NCBI RefSeq assembly: GCF_004362215.1
Contig: NZ_SNWR01000002.1
Span: 1,860,001-1,924,000, forward strand
DNA: 64,000 nt
DNA from: Paractinoplanes brasiliensis
Lineage (GTDB): Bacteria > Actinomycetota > Actinomycetes > Mycobacteriales > Micromonosporaceae
Direction: 5' to 3'
The notes beneath the pieces were generated by a model. It made no database searches, was not told the origin of the DNA, and saw only the letters and a list, made by a program, of their open reading frames with translations. A program made the translations under genes and the position numbers. Of the stretch, positions 17,081 to 24,980 are shown piece after piece. How positions within the stretch are numbered: the stretch's first letter is position 1; each line of letters starts with the position of its first letter.

Positions 17081-18076
17081 TCAGGCGGCCAGCAGTTCGA
17101 GGGTGTCGATCACACGGTGGGAGAAGCCCCACTCGTTGTCGTACCAGGCGACCACCTTCATGTGGCGGCCGTCCACGCGGGTCAGCGCCGAGTCGAAGAC
17201 GGACGACGCCGGGTTGCCGACGATGTCGGACGAGACGAGGGCGTCCTCCGAGTATTCCAGGATGCCCGCCAGCGGCCCCTCAGCCGCCGTCCGGTAGGCC
17301 GCCAGCACCTCGTCGCGGGTCACGTCGCGGGCGACCACCGTGTTCAGCTCGACGATGGAACCCACCGGCACGGGCACGCGGATCGAGTCGCCGGACAGTT
17401 TGCCGTCGAGCTGGGGCAGCACCAGGCCGATCGCCTTCGCGGCGCCGGTGGTGGTGGGCACGATGTTGACGGCGGCCGCCCGTGCCCGGCGCGGGTCGCG
17501 GTGCGGCCCGTCCTGCAGGTTCTGCTCCTGCGTGTAGGCGTGCACCGTGGTCATGAAGCCGTGTTCGATGCCGGCCAGGTCGTCGAGCACCTTCGCGAGC
17601 GGCGCGAGGGCGTTGGTCGTGCACGAGGCGTTCGACACGATCGTGTGGGCTGCCGGGTCGTACGCGGCGTTGTTCACCCCGTACGCCAGGGTCACGTCCG
17701 CGCCGGCCGACGGCGCGCCCACCAGCACCTTGCGGGCGCCGGCGTCGATGTGCGCGCGGGCCGCGGCAGCCGCCGTGAACCGTCCGGTCGCCTCGAGCAC
17801 GATGTCGACGCCCAGCGCGGCCCAGGGCAGGGCGGCCGGGTCCTTCTCGGCGAAAACGGCGATCGGGTTCCCGTCGACGACGAGCCCGTCGGCGGAGGCG
17901 GTGACGGGCCGCCCCAGCCGCCCGGAGGTCGTGTCGAAGGCGAGCAGCCGGGCCAGCGCGGCCGGCTCGGTGAGATCGTTGACGGCCACCACTTCGAGTT
18001 TGCTGTCCCGCTCGAGCAGGGCGCGCAGGACGTTGCGCCCGATCCGGCCGAATCCGTTGATGGCGATACGAGTCAT
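17081..18076 (-). CDS. gap: Glyceraldehyde-3-phosphate dehydrogenase
   Basis: 331 aa, standard length for type I GAPDH, which oxidises glyceraldehyde-3-phosphate to 1,3-bisphosphoglycerate using NAD in glycolysis. The Rossmann start is INGFGRIGRNVLRAL. Catalytic Cys152 sits in SNASCTTN and the partner His is in the following MTTVHAYTQEQ strand. The C-terminus carries the conserved WYDNEWGFSHR. It stands alone, not in the usual gap-pgk-tpi cluster, so it may be a second copy. The ATG at 18076 is preceded by the divergent-looking but same-strand GlxA gene. Confidence 0.95.
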   Translation of the reverse strand: MTRIAINGFGRIGRNVLRALLERDSKLEVVAVNDLTEPAALARLLAFDTTSGRLGRPVTASADGLVVDGNPIAVFAEKDPAALPWAALGVDIVLEATGRFTAAAAARAHIDAGARKVLVGAPSAGADVTLAYGVNNAAYDPAAHTIVSNASCTTNALAPLAKVLDDLAGIEHGFMTTVHAYTQEQNLQDGPHRDPRRARAAAVNIVPTTTGAAKAIGLVLPQLDGKLSGDSIRVPVPVGSIVELNTVVARDVTRDEVLAAYRTAAEGPLAGILEYSEDALVSSDIVGNPASSVFDSALTRVDGRHMKVVAWYDNEWGFSHRVIDTLELLAA

Positions 18077-18140
18077 GCGTTCAGCTTCGACGCGGCGCCA
18101 CCCGGGGGTACAGTGGCCGCCACGCCACCGTTCGCAAGGA

Positions 18141-19091
18141 TCACGCCACGAACGTACGGCGGTACTGGCTCGGTGTGGTGCCGAGGATCCGCTGGAAGTG
18201 CAGGCGCAGGTTGGCCCCGGTGCCCAGCCCCACCTGAGCGGCGATCTGCTCGACCGGGAGCTGCGACAGTTCGAGCAGTTCCCGGGCCAGGTCGATGCGG
18301 GCGCGCATGACCCACTGCATGGGCGGGTAGCCGGTGTCCTCGGCGAAACGGCGGGAGAACGTACGGGGGGAGACGGCCGCGTGACGGGCCAGGATCTCCA
18401 GGGTGAGCGGCTTGCCGAGACGGTGCAGCGCCCATTCCCGGGTCGCCGCGAACCGTTCGCCGAGCGGCTCCGGCACGCTGCGCGGCACGTACTGGGCCTG
18501 ACCGCCGCTGCGGTACGGGGCCGCCACAAGCCGCCGGGCCGCGTGGTTGGAAGCCGCCACCCCCAGGTCGCCGCGGAGGATGTGCAGGCACAGGTCGATG
18601 CCGGAGGCGGCGCCGGCCGACGTCAGGACGCTGCCCTCGTCGACGAACAGCACGTTCTCGTCGACGAGCACGGACGGGTGTTTGAGCGCGAGCTGCCGGG
18701 TGTAGTGCCAGTGCGTGGTGGCCCGTTTGCCGTCGAGCAGCCCGGTCGCCGCCAGCGCGAACGCCCCCGTCGAGATGGCGGCGAGCCGGGCGCCACGGGT
18801 ATGGGCCGCGATCAGGGCGTCCGCCACGGCTTGCGGCGGGTCCTCGCGGTCGGGGAAACGATAGCCGGGGATGAACACGATGTCGGCCCAGTCCAGCGCG
18901 TCCAGACCGTCGGCCACGTGGTACGACAGGCCGTCGCCACCGGTGACCAGTCCCGGGGCGGGGCCGCAGACCCTTACCTCGTACGGCATGCTCGCCCTGG
19001 TCGTGAAGACCTGCGCCGGGATCCCCACATCGAGCGGCTTGGCCCCTTCGAGCACCAGCACGGCGACACGGTTGAGGCGATCGGGCAGCAC
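18141..19091 (-). CDS. GlxA-type AraC regulator with DJ-1/PfpI domain
   Basis: 316 aa. Residues 1 to about 175 form a DJ-1/PfpI-like domain (NRVAVLVLEGAKPLDVGIPAQVF, then IVFIPGYRFPDREDP) without an obvious catalytic Cys nucleophile at the elbow (ISTGAFALAATG). Residues about 215-316 are an AraC double HTH: LTLEILARHAAVSPRTFSRRF and IDLARELLELSQLPVEQIA, with IAAQVGLGTGANLRLHF. It is a transcription activator or repressor, perhaps of the downstream GAPDH gene 64 nt away on the same strand. Confidence 0.88.
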   Translation of the reverse strand: MLPDRLNRVAVLVLEGAKPLDVGIPAQVFTTRASMPYEVRVCGPAPGLVTGGDGLSYHVADGLDALDWADIVFIPGYRFPDREDPPQAVADALIAAHTRGARLAAISTGAFALAATGLLDGKRATTHWHYTRQLALKHPSVLVDENVLFVDEGSVLTSAGAASGIDLCLHILRGDLGVAASNHAARRLVAAPYRSGGQAQYVPRSVPEPLGERFAATREWALHRLGKPLTLEILARHAAVSPRTFSRRFAEDTGYPPMQWVMRARIDLARELLELSQLPVEQIAAQVGLGTGANLRLHFQRILGTTPSQYRRTFVA

Positions 19092-19148
19092 GCCACCAGG
19101 GTAGTGCCGCCGCCACCAGGCCGGCGGGGCACGCCACCAGGGTAGTGC
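19088..19148. repeat. Perfect 20-bp direct repeat, period 41 bp
   Basis: gcacgccaccagggtagtgc occurs at 19088-19107 and again, unchanged, at 19129-19148. The first copy covers the start codon of the GlxA-type gene. The copies could be operator half-sites for autoregulation, or a local duplication. Confidence 0.8.
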
Positions 19149-19224
19149 GACGGCGACTCAGGTCGGCGGCGGCAAGACCTACGGCCGTATCGGGTGTCCG
19201 GGTGGCGTCGCGAGAGTCGCAGGC

Positions 19225-20349
19225 ATGGCAGCAGTTCTCGCGCTGATGGCGCTCGCGCCCTGGACCGCCGAGTGTGTCTGGGGCGGCTTCACGGTCGTCG
19301 ACTGGCCCTTCGTCATCGTCATCCTGGCACCCCAGTACGGGGGCGCCGCCGTGCTCATCCGCGAGGTGGCCCGCCGCACCGGTGGCGGGTGGCCGTCGAT
19401 CGCGCTGATGGCGGCGGCGTTCGGGTTCGTGCAGGCCGGGCTGGTCGACCAGTCGTTGTTCAACCCGGCCTTCCTCGACAACACCGAGTTCGCCGCCGAC
19501 GCCGCCTCCGCGCGCGCGACCTGGGTGCCGGGTCTCGATTTCAGCGCGCAACAGGCTTTCTCGTACGTCGGCGGGCATGTCGCCCTCAGCATCGCCGCGC
19601 CCATCGCGATCGTGGAGGCTTGCTCGCGCCGCCAGGGGCCGTGGCTGGGGCGCCGGGGGACGGCCGTGATCGCCGTCGTCTATGTGCTGGGCAGCCTCCT
19701 CATCTTCCGCGACTCCTACAGCAACGGGCACTTCCTCGCCTCGCCCGTGCAGGTGCTGTTCACCGTGCTGGTCGCGCTCGCCCTGATCACGGCAGCCCTG
19801 TTCCGCCGACGTCCACGCACGACTCAGAACCGGCCGCCACAACACGCCACGACAGGCGATCGGCCGGCGCAGGCCCCACAGCACGCCACCACAGACGATC
19901 GGCCGGCGCAGGCCCCACAGCACGCGACAGCAGGCGACCAGCCGCGGATTCGGCGGCGCGGCAGGACGGTCCGGCGGGCGCCCCACCCGCTGGTCGTCTT
20001 CGGCGCGGCCGCCCTCCCCCACTTGAGCGGTGAATGGGTGGCGGGCTGGGCCGGCCCGGCGATCCAGGCCACAGTGACCGGGCTGGTGGTGGCATCGATC
20101 GTACGGTGGTCACGACGGGACGGGTGGGGGCAGCGGCACGCGCCGGCCGGATGGTTCGCCGGACTCGTCGTGTCGGCCGCGACCGCCTATGCGGTGCCCA
20201 CCTACGCGTCTTCGACGCCGGCGATGGCGCTGCTCTCCGATGTGTGCATATCCCTCGTGACGGCGGCCCTGCTGGGCGTGACCTGGAAACGGCAGCGCCT
20301 AAATGCTTCGACAGCGCAGACGAGTCCCCGTACGGTGAAATGCAGTTGA
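19225..20349 (+). CDS. Polytopic membrane protein with a repeated linker
   Basis: 374 aa with about eight hydrophobic segments. Five lie before residue 195 (for example WPFVIVILAPQYGGAAVLI and VLFTVLVALALITAALF) and three or four after 255. The halves are joined by a hydrophilic linker (about 200-245) built from a 13-residue unit, QHATTxDRPAQAP, repeated three times. The N-terminal half resembles uncharacterised actinobacterial integral membrane proteins; I recognise no transport or catalytic motif. The GTPase gene downstream is separated by about 160 bp. Confidence 0.72.
   Translation: MAAVLALMALAPWTAECVWGGFTVVDWPFVIVILAPQYGGAAVLIREVARRTGGGWPSIALMAAAFGFVQAGLVDQSLFNPAFLDNTEFAADAASARATWVPGLDFSAQQAFSYVGGHVALSIAAPIAIVEACSRRQGPWLGRRGTAVIAVVYVLGSLLIFRDSYSNGHFLASPVQVLFTVLVALALITAALFRRRPRTTQNRPPQHATTGDRPAQAPQHATTDDRPAQAPQHATAGDQPRIRRRGRTVRRAPHPLVVFGAAALPHLSGEWVAGWAGPAIQATVTGLVVASIVRWSRRDGWGQRHAPAGWFAGLVVSAATAYAVPTYASSTPAMALLSDVCISLVTAALLGVTWKRQRLNASTAQTSPRTVKCS
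19843..19944 (+). repeat. 39-bp tandem repeat inside a coding region
   Basis: Two full copies (19843-19881 and 19882-19920) and a partial, more diverged third (19921-19944). Each keeps the reading frame and encodes the linker unit QHATTxDRPAQAP of the membrane protein. Copies one and two differ at only three positions, so the expansion is recent. Confidence 0.85.
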
Positions 20350-20372
20350 TCTTTTCCGAGGGGAGGCCAGTG

Positions 20373-20450
20373 ATGCGTCACCGCACCGCTCTCCTCCTCG
20401 TGTCCGGTGTGCCCAGCCTCGGCTGCGCCACCGGGGCTGGACGTGCCTGA
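20373..20450 (+). CDS. 25-codon mini-ORF upstream of the EF-G-like gene
   Basis: MRHRTALLLVSGVPSLGCATG plus a four-residue end: a 25-aa peptide preceded by a very strong ribosome-binding site (GAGGGGAGG, 20358-20366, six nt before the ATG). The sequence looks like a lipoprotein signal with an SLGC lipobox but stops four residues or so later. It ends 58 nt before the ATG of the EF-G-like GTPase. It may be a leader peptide regulating that gene, or the truncated remnant of a lipoprotein gene. No homologue known to me. Confidence 0.5.
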   Translation: MRHRTALLLVSGVPSLGCATGAGRA

Positions 20451-20491
20451 AAGAGCGGCAACACGGCGCTGTCCACCGTAAGCACGTCAAG

Positions 20492-20504
20492 GAAAGACAC
20501 TTTC
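20492..20504 (+). promoter_or_regulatory. Small hairpin over the ribosome-binding site of the EF-G-like gene
   Basis: gaaag (20492-20496) can pair with ctttc (20500-20504) across a 3-nt loop. The left arm is the purine-rich ribosome-binding site (aaggaaag) for the ATG at 20509. On its own the 5-bp stem is weak; together with the upstream mini-ORF it might modulate initiation. Inference only. Confidence 0.3.
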
Positions 20505-20508
20505 AACA

Positions 20509-22353
20509 ATGCGTAACATCGGCATTCTCGCGCACGTCGACGCGGGCAAGACCACCCTGACCGAACGCATTCTGTTCCTCACCGGCGCCACCTACAAACG
20601 CGGCGAGGTGCATCACGGAACGACGGTCACCGATTTCGATCCGCAGGAGCGGGAACGTGGCATCACCATCTTCGCGGCCGCGGTCAGCTGTACCTGGCGC
20701 GGCGAGCAACTCAATCTGATCGACACCCCGGGACACGTCGACTTCACCGACGAGGTCGAAAGGTCGCTGCGGGTGCTCGACGGCGCGGTTGTCGTATTCG
20801 ACGGCGTTGCCGGGGTCGAGCCGCAGAGCGAGGCCGTGTGGCGGCAGGCCGACCGTTACGGCGTGCCGCGACTGGCGTTCATCAACAAGCTGGACCGTCC
20901 CGGGGCGGACTTCGAGGCCTCCGTACGCTCGTTGCGGGAGCGGCTCGGTGTGACCGCGCTGGTGGCGCAGCTACCCGTCGACGGCGGCGTGATCGACCTG
21001 GTCGGCCCGCGCCCCGATCGTGAGGACGTGCGGGCGGCCCGGCGGCGGCTGGAGGAGGCGGTGGCCGAGCTGCACCCGGCGGCCCTCGAAGAACTGGGCG
21101 ACATGTCGGACACCACCCTGCGGACGGCGATGCGGGAGCTCACGCTCAGCGGTCAGGCGGTGGTGGTGCTGGGCGGTGCGGCCTACCGCGACGTCGGAGT
21201 GGAACCGCTGCTCGACGCCGTGGTCGACTACCTGCCGGCGCCCACGGGCGACCCGGCCGCGCCGCTGTCGGCGCTGGTCTTCAAGGTGCAGGCGGCGAAG
21301 CAGGGGCGGCTGACCTTCGTACGGGTCTACGACGGCGTGCTCGCCAAGGGGGACACGGTGTGGGACGCGGCCCGGCAGCGGACCGAACGCGCGGGACGGA
21401 TCCTGCGGGTGCAGGCCGACCGGGTCACCGACGTGGACCGGGCGGTGGCCGGTGACATCGTCGCGCTGGCCGGCCTGAAGAGCGCGCGGGCGGGGACGAC
21501 GCTGTCCACCCGCGAGCATCCGGTGCTGCTGGAGGCCCCGGCGGCGGCCACTCCCCTGGTGTCGGTGGCGGTCGAGGCCCGTACGCGGGCAGACGCGCAA
21601 CGGCTGCCCGGAGCGCTCGCCGTGCTGGCCGAGGAGTTCTCCGTACGGGTCAGCAACATCGACGGGCAGACCCTGCTCTCGGGGCAGGGCGAGCTGCAAC
21701 TGGAGGTGGCCGTGACCAGGCTGCGCGAGGCCGGGGTGGCCGTGAACGTCGGGCGGCCCCGGGTGGCGTACCGGGAAACCGTGGCCGGCGGGGTGCGCGG
21801 GTTCGTGCACCGGCACGTCAAGCAGGACGGCGGGGCCGGGCAGTTCGCGCACGTGGTGCTGGACGTGGCGCCGTTGGAGGGCACCGATTTCGAGTTCGCG
21901 TCGGCGGTGACCGGCGGGCGGGTGCCGGCGGAGTACGTGCGGGCGGTCGAGGCGGGCTGCCGGGACGCGCTCGCCGAGGGCCCGCTCGGCGGCGACCCGG
22001 TCGTCGGGCTGCGGGTCACGCTGGTCGACGGGTCCACGCACGTGAAGGACTCGTCGGAAATGGCGTTCCGCACGGCCGGGCGGTCGGGGCTGCGGGCGGC
22101 GCTGGCCGCGTGCACGATGGCCCGGCTGGAACCGGTGGCCGACGTGACGGTCAGCGCGCCGTCCGACGCGCTGGGGGCCGTGCTGGGCGACCTCGCGGCC
22201 CGCCGCGGGCAGGTCACGGGCTCGACGTCGCAGTCGGTGACCGCGGTGGTGCCGCTGGCCGAGCTCTTCGGCTACGCGACCGACCTGCGCAGCCGTACGC
22301 GGGGACGGGCGACCTTCTCGACCCGGCCGGCCGGTTACCGGCCCGCCGCCTGA
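20509..22353 (+). CDS. EF-G-like translational GTPase (short paralogue)
   Basis: 614 aa; ordinary EF-G is about 700. GTPase motifs: AHVDAGKTT (8-16), the switch-I end RERGIT, DTPGH (72-76) and NKLD (126-129). Domain II, III and IV follow, with the domain IV HVKQDGGAGQF motif near residue 430 and the EF-G signature ELFGYATDLRSRTRGRA at the C-terminus. The roughly 90-residue shortfall maps mainly to the G' region after NKLD. This C-terminus argues for an EF-G paralogue rather than a classical Tet(M)-type ribosomal protection protein. It should act on ribosomes in translocation, recycling or protection. A perfect hairpin terminator follows at once. Confidence 0.88.
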   Translation: MRNIGILAHVDAGKTTLTERILFLTGATYKRGEVHHGTTVTDFDPQERERGITIFAAAVSCTWRGEQLNLIDTPGHVDFTDEVERSLRVLDGAVVVFDGVAGVEPQSEAVWRQADRYGVPRLAFINKLDRPGADFEASVRSLRERLGVTALVAQLPVDGGVIDLVGPRPDREDVRAARRRLEEAVAELHPAALEELGDMSDTTLRTAMRELTLSGQAVVVLGGAAYRDVGVEPLLDAVVDYLPAPTGDPAAPLSALVFKVQAAKQGRLTFVRVYDGVLAKGDTVWDAARQRTERAGRILRVQADRVTDVDRAVAGDIVALAGLKSARAGTTLSTREHPVLLEAPAAATPLVSVAVEARTRADAQRLPGALAVLAEEFSVRVSNIDGQTLLSGQGELQLEVAVTRLREAGVAVNVGRPRVAYRETVAGGVRGFVHRHVKQDGGAGQFAHVVLDVAPLEGTDFEFASAVTGGRVPAEYVRAVEAGCRDALAEGPLGGDPVVGLRVTLVDGSTHVKDSSEMAFRTAGRSGLRAALAACTMARLEPVADVTVSAPSDALGAVLGDLAARRGQVTGSTSQSVTAVVPLAELFGYATDLRSRTRGRATFSTRPAGYRPAA

Positions 22354-22358
22354 ACGAC

Positions 22359-22389
22359 GTCGCCCCGGGCCCATCCGGCCCGGGGCGAC
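22359..22389 (+). terminator. Hairpin terminator of the EF-G-like gene
   Basis: Perfect 13-bp stem gtcgccccgggcc / ggcccggggcgac with a 5-nt loop (catcc), starting 5 nt after the TGA. There is no U-tract. Confidence 0.8.
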
Positions 22390-22478
22390 ACCCCGCCCTC
22401 GTCGACCGAGCCGGCACACCCGAGCTCGTGGGCGGGGCGACATGCCCGGTTCCTCGGGGCGGGGCTAACCTGGCCTCG

Positions 22479-22916
22479 GTGGCCAACGGGACGAGATCAT
22501 CGGCGGGGCGCCCGGGCGGCGGTCCCGGACGTCTGCCCACGCACCGCCTCGTGCTGGCGATGGCCCTGATCTCGACCGGCCCGCCGCTGGTCATCCACGA
22601 GGGCTGGCAGGGGCTGCCGGTCGCGGTGGCCGCGGTTCTCTACGCCGCCTATCTGCTGCTCGGCAAGCGCTGGCCCCGCCTGCGCCGCCGCCGGGTGTCT
22701 CCGGCCCGGCCCGCCCGGCTGCCCACCGCCACCACCGCGTCCCCGCCCACCGCCACCTCGGCCTCCCCGCCGGCAGCGACCCCCGCCGCCGCGACCCCCG
22801 ACACGCCCGCCGCCGCGCCCGCCGAGGCTCCGCGACCCGAGCCGGCTCCGGCCCCCGCCGACGCCGACGCCGACGCCGTGATCGGCGAAGTCCAGCCGAA
22901 AAGGGTGGAACAGTGA
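22479..22916 (+). CDS. Small membrane protein with Pro/Ala-rich tail
   Basis: Up to 145 aa if started at the GTG at 22479; an internal ATG at 22560 gives 118 aa. Two hydrophobic segments (LVLAMALISTGPPLVI and LPVAVAAVLYAAYLLLG) precede a basic WPRLRRRRV and a low-complexity Pro-Ala-Thr tail with repeats of TASPPTATSA, ending acidic (ADADADAVIGE). No ribosome-binding site stands out at either start. Low-complexity content makes the coding call less secure. Function unknown. Confidence 0.45.
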   Translation: MANGTRSSAGRPGGGPGRLPTHRLVLAMALISTGPPLVIHEGWQGLPVAVAAVLYAAYLLLGKRWPRLRRRRVSPARPARLPTATTASPPTATSASPPAATPAAATPDTPAAAPAEAPRPEPAPAPADADADAVIGEVQPKRVEQ

Positions 22917-23113
22917 CCGGAGCATCTGTCTCATTTGCCATCCGGAAATCATTCCGGAAATAGTCAGAAAAACGCTACTCCGCCACCCCGGCCCGGTCCA
23001 GTACGCAGCCGACAAGTAACCGCGGGCATTCCTTCACCCCTCGCACACTTGCCAAAGCACAATCACGCCCTATTGGCTCATCGGGTTCCGACCATTTCCG
23101 TGGAGGGAGCACC

Positions 23114-24025
23114 ATGACCATTTCCGAGGTGCTGTCGGCCGACCGTGCGCCGAACCTGCCCGCCGGGTTCGCCGACACGTTCACCAGCCGTTTCGTCGAC
23201 ACCGGGGAGCTGCGCCAGCACGCTGTCGTCGGCGGCGACGGCCCGCCGCTGCTGCTGGTGCACGGCTGGCCCGAGTTCTGGTACGCCTGGCGCCTGGTCA
23301 TGCCGGCCCTGGCCCGTGACTTCACGGTGATCGCGGTCGACCAGCGCGGCCTGGGCCTGTCCGGCAAGCCCGAGACCGGATACGACACCCGCACGCTGGC
23401 GAACGACCTGGTGGCGCTGATGGCCGCGCTGGGTCACGACCGGTTCGCGGTGGCCGGGCACGACACCGGCTTCGCCATCGCGTACGCCCTGGCCTCGGAC
23501 CACCCCGAGCGGGTCGAGCGGGTCGCCCTGGCCGAGATCCCCGGCCCGCCGCGCGCCGAGGCGTCACCGCCGGTGTTCGTGCCCTCGCACATCAACGACC
23601 GGCTCTGGCACATCCCGTTCAACCGGGTGGAGGGCCTGCCCGAACGGATGGTCGCCGGCCACGAGGACCTGTTCTTCGGCTACGAGTTCGCCGTCCAGGG
23701 CGGCAAGCTGCCCGGCGAGCTGGTCGACTTCTACGTACGGGTGCTCTCCGAGCCCGGGGTGCTGCCGGGCAGCTTCGGCTGGTACCGCGCCCTCGACGAG
23801 ACCATCGCGCAGAACGGCGAACGGGCGAAGACCAAGCTGGCCATGCCCGTGCTGGCGATCGGCGGCGCCCTCAGCTACGGCCCCGCGGTCGCGGCGGCGA
23901 TGCGTCCACTGGCCGGCGACGTACGGGAGACGGTTGTTCCCGACGCCGGGCACTGGGTCGCCGAACAGGCCCCGGAGGCGCTGGTGGCGGCCCTGTCCGA
24001 CTTCCTGGCGCCGTACCGCTCATGA
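23114..24025 (+). CDS. Alpha/beta hydrolase, epoxide hydrolase-like
   Basis: 303 aa. HGWPEFWYAW (50-59) supplies the oxyanion hole, and GHDTGF places the nucleophile at Asp117, which marks epoxide hydrolases and haloalkane dehalogenases rather than esterases. The cap domain follows, and catalytic His is in DAGHWVAEQAPE near residue 283. It probably opens epoxides with water. GGAGGGAG lies 4-5 nt before the ATG. Its TGA overlaps the ATG of the redoxin-like gene (24022-24025), so the two are translated together. Confidence 0.87.
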   Translation: MTISEVLSADRAPNLPAGFADTFTSRFVDTGELRQHAVVGGDGPPLLLVHGWPEFWYAWRLVMPALARDFTVIAVDQRGLGLSGKPETGYDTRTLANDLVALMAALGHDRFAVAGHDTGFAIAYALASDHPERVERVALAEIPGPPRAEASPPVFVPSHINDRLWHIPFNRVEGLPERMVAGHEDLFFGYEFAVQGGKLPGELVDFYVRVLSEPGVLPGSFGWYRALDETIAQNGERAKTKLAMPVLAIGGALSYGPAVAAAMRPLAGDVRETVVPDAGHWVAEQAPEALVAALSDFLAPYRS

Positions 24026-24927
24026 AGGCGCCGTGGCTGGGCGGCGCCGAGTGGCTCGACTCCGCGCCGCCCGATCTCGACGGCCGCGTGGTGGCGTACG
24101 ACTTCTGGACCCTGACCTGCGTCAACTGGCTGCGCACGGCGCCGTACCGCCGGGCCTGGTGGCAGGCGTACCGCGGCGACGGGCTGGTCGTGGTCGGCGT
24201 GCACACCCCCGAGTTCGGCTTCGAGCACGACCGCGACCTGATCCGCCGGGCCGTGGCCGACCGCGGGCTCACCTATCCCGTCGTGGTCGACAACGACCAC
24301 ACGGTCTGGAAGTCGTTCGACAACCATTTCTGGCCCGCGCTCTACATCGCCGATCGCGACGGGGTGATCCGCGACCATCACTTCGGCGAGGGCCGGTACG
24401 CCGAGTCGGAGCGCACGATCCAGCGTCTGCTCGGCGTGGCCAGGCCCCTCAGCCGGCCGGAGGCGCTGGGGGTGGAGGCCGAGGCCGACTGGGAGCGCCT
24501 GAGAACCCCCGAGACCTACCTGGGGTACGCCCGGGGGGAGCGTTTCGTGTCGGCGGGCGGTTCCCACGCGTACGCGTATCCGGGGTTCCTGCAGTCCAAT
24601 CAATGGGCGCTCGACGGCGACTGGACGCGCAGCAGCGAATACGCCACGGCGCACACCGCGGGCGGCAGCATCGCGTTCCGCTTCGAGGCCCGCGACGCCA
24701 ATCTGGTGCTGGACGCCGGTCACTCCTCCGTCCCGTTCCGGGTGCTGCTCGACGGCGAGCCGCCGGGCCAGGCCCACGGCGCCGACATCACGCCCGACGG
24801 CCAGGGGGTGCTGACCGGGGGCCGCATGTACCAGTTGATCCGGCAGCCCGGCACGGTCGAGGAGCGGCACCTGGAGGTCGTCCTCGCGGGGCCGGGCGTC
24901 CGCGCGTACGCCTTCACCTTCGGTTGA
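24022..24927 (+). CDS. DipZ-like redoxin protein with altered CxxC
   Basis: 301 aa, resembling the soluble C-terminal half of DipZ/CcdA-fused thioredoxins: DFWTLTCVNWLRTAPY, VVGVHTPEFGFEHD, FWPALYIADRDGVIRDHHFGEG, then a C-terminal beta domain from about residue 190 (SNQWALDGDWTRSSEYA). In relatives the redox motif is CxxC; here it is CVNW, so only one active-site cysteine (about residue 33) remains and disulphide exchange by the usual route looks impossible. It has no signal peptide or membrane helices. Coupled by ATGA to the epoxide hydrolase gene. Confidence 0.82.
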   Translation: MKAPWLGGAEWLDSAPPDLDGRVVAYDFWTLTCVNWLRTAPYRRAWWQAYRGDGLVVVGVHTPEFGFEHDRDLIRRAVADRGLTYPVVVDNDHTVWKSFDNHFWPALYIADRDGVIRDHHFGEGRYAESERTIQRLLGVARPLSRPEALGVEAEADWERLRTPETYLGYARGERFVSAGGSHAYAYPGFLQSNQWALDGDWTRSSEYATAHTAGGSIAFRFEARDANLVLDAGHSSVPFRVLLDGEPPGQAHGADITPDGQGVLTGGRMYQLIRQPGTVEERHLEVVLAGPGVRAYAFTFG

Positions 24928-24980
24928 CGCCGTTGTCCACCGGGACAGCGGCGGCGCGGCAGCGGTGATAGAAACCGTGG

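Noticed and set aside
20509..22353. Tet(M)/OtrA tetracycline resistance protein
   Set aside because: The C-terminus and the KQDGGAGQF motif follow EF-G rather than Tet(M); protection activity remains possible but unproven.
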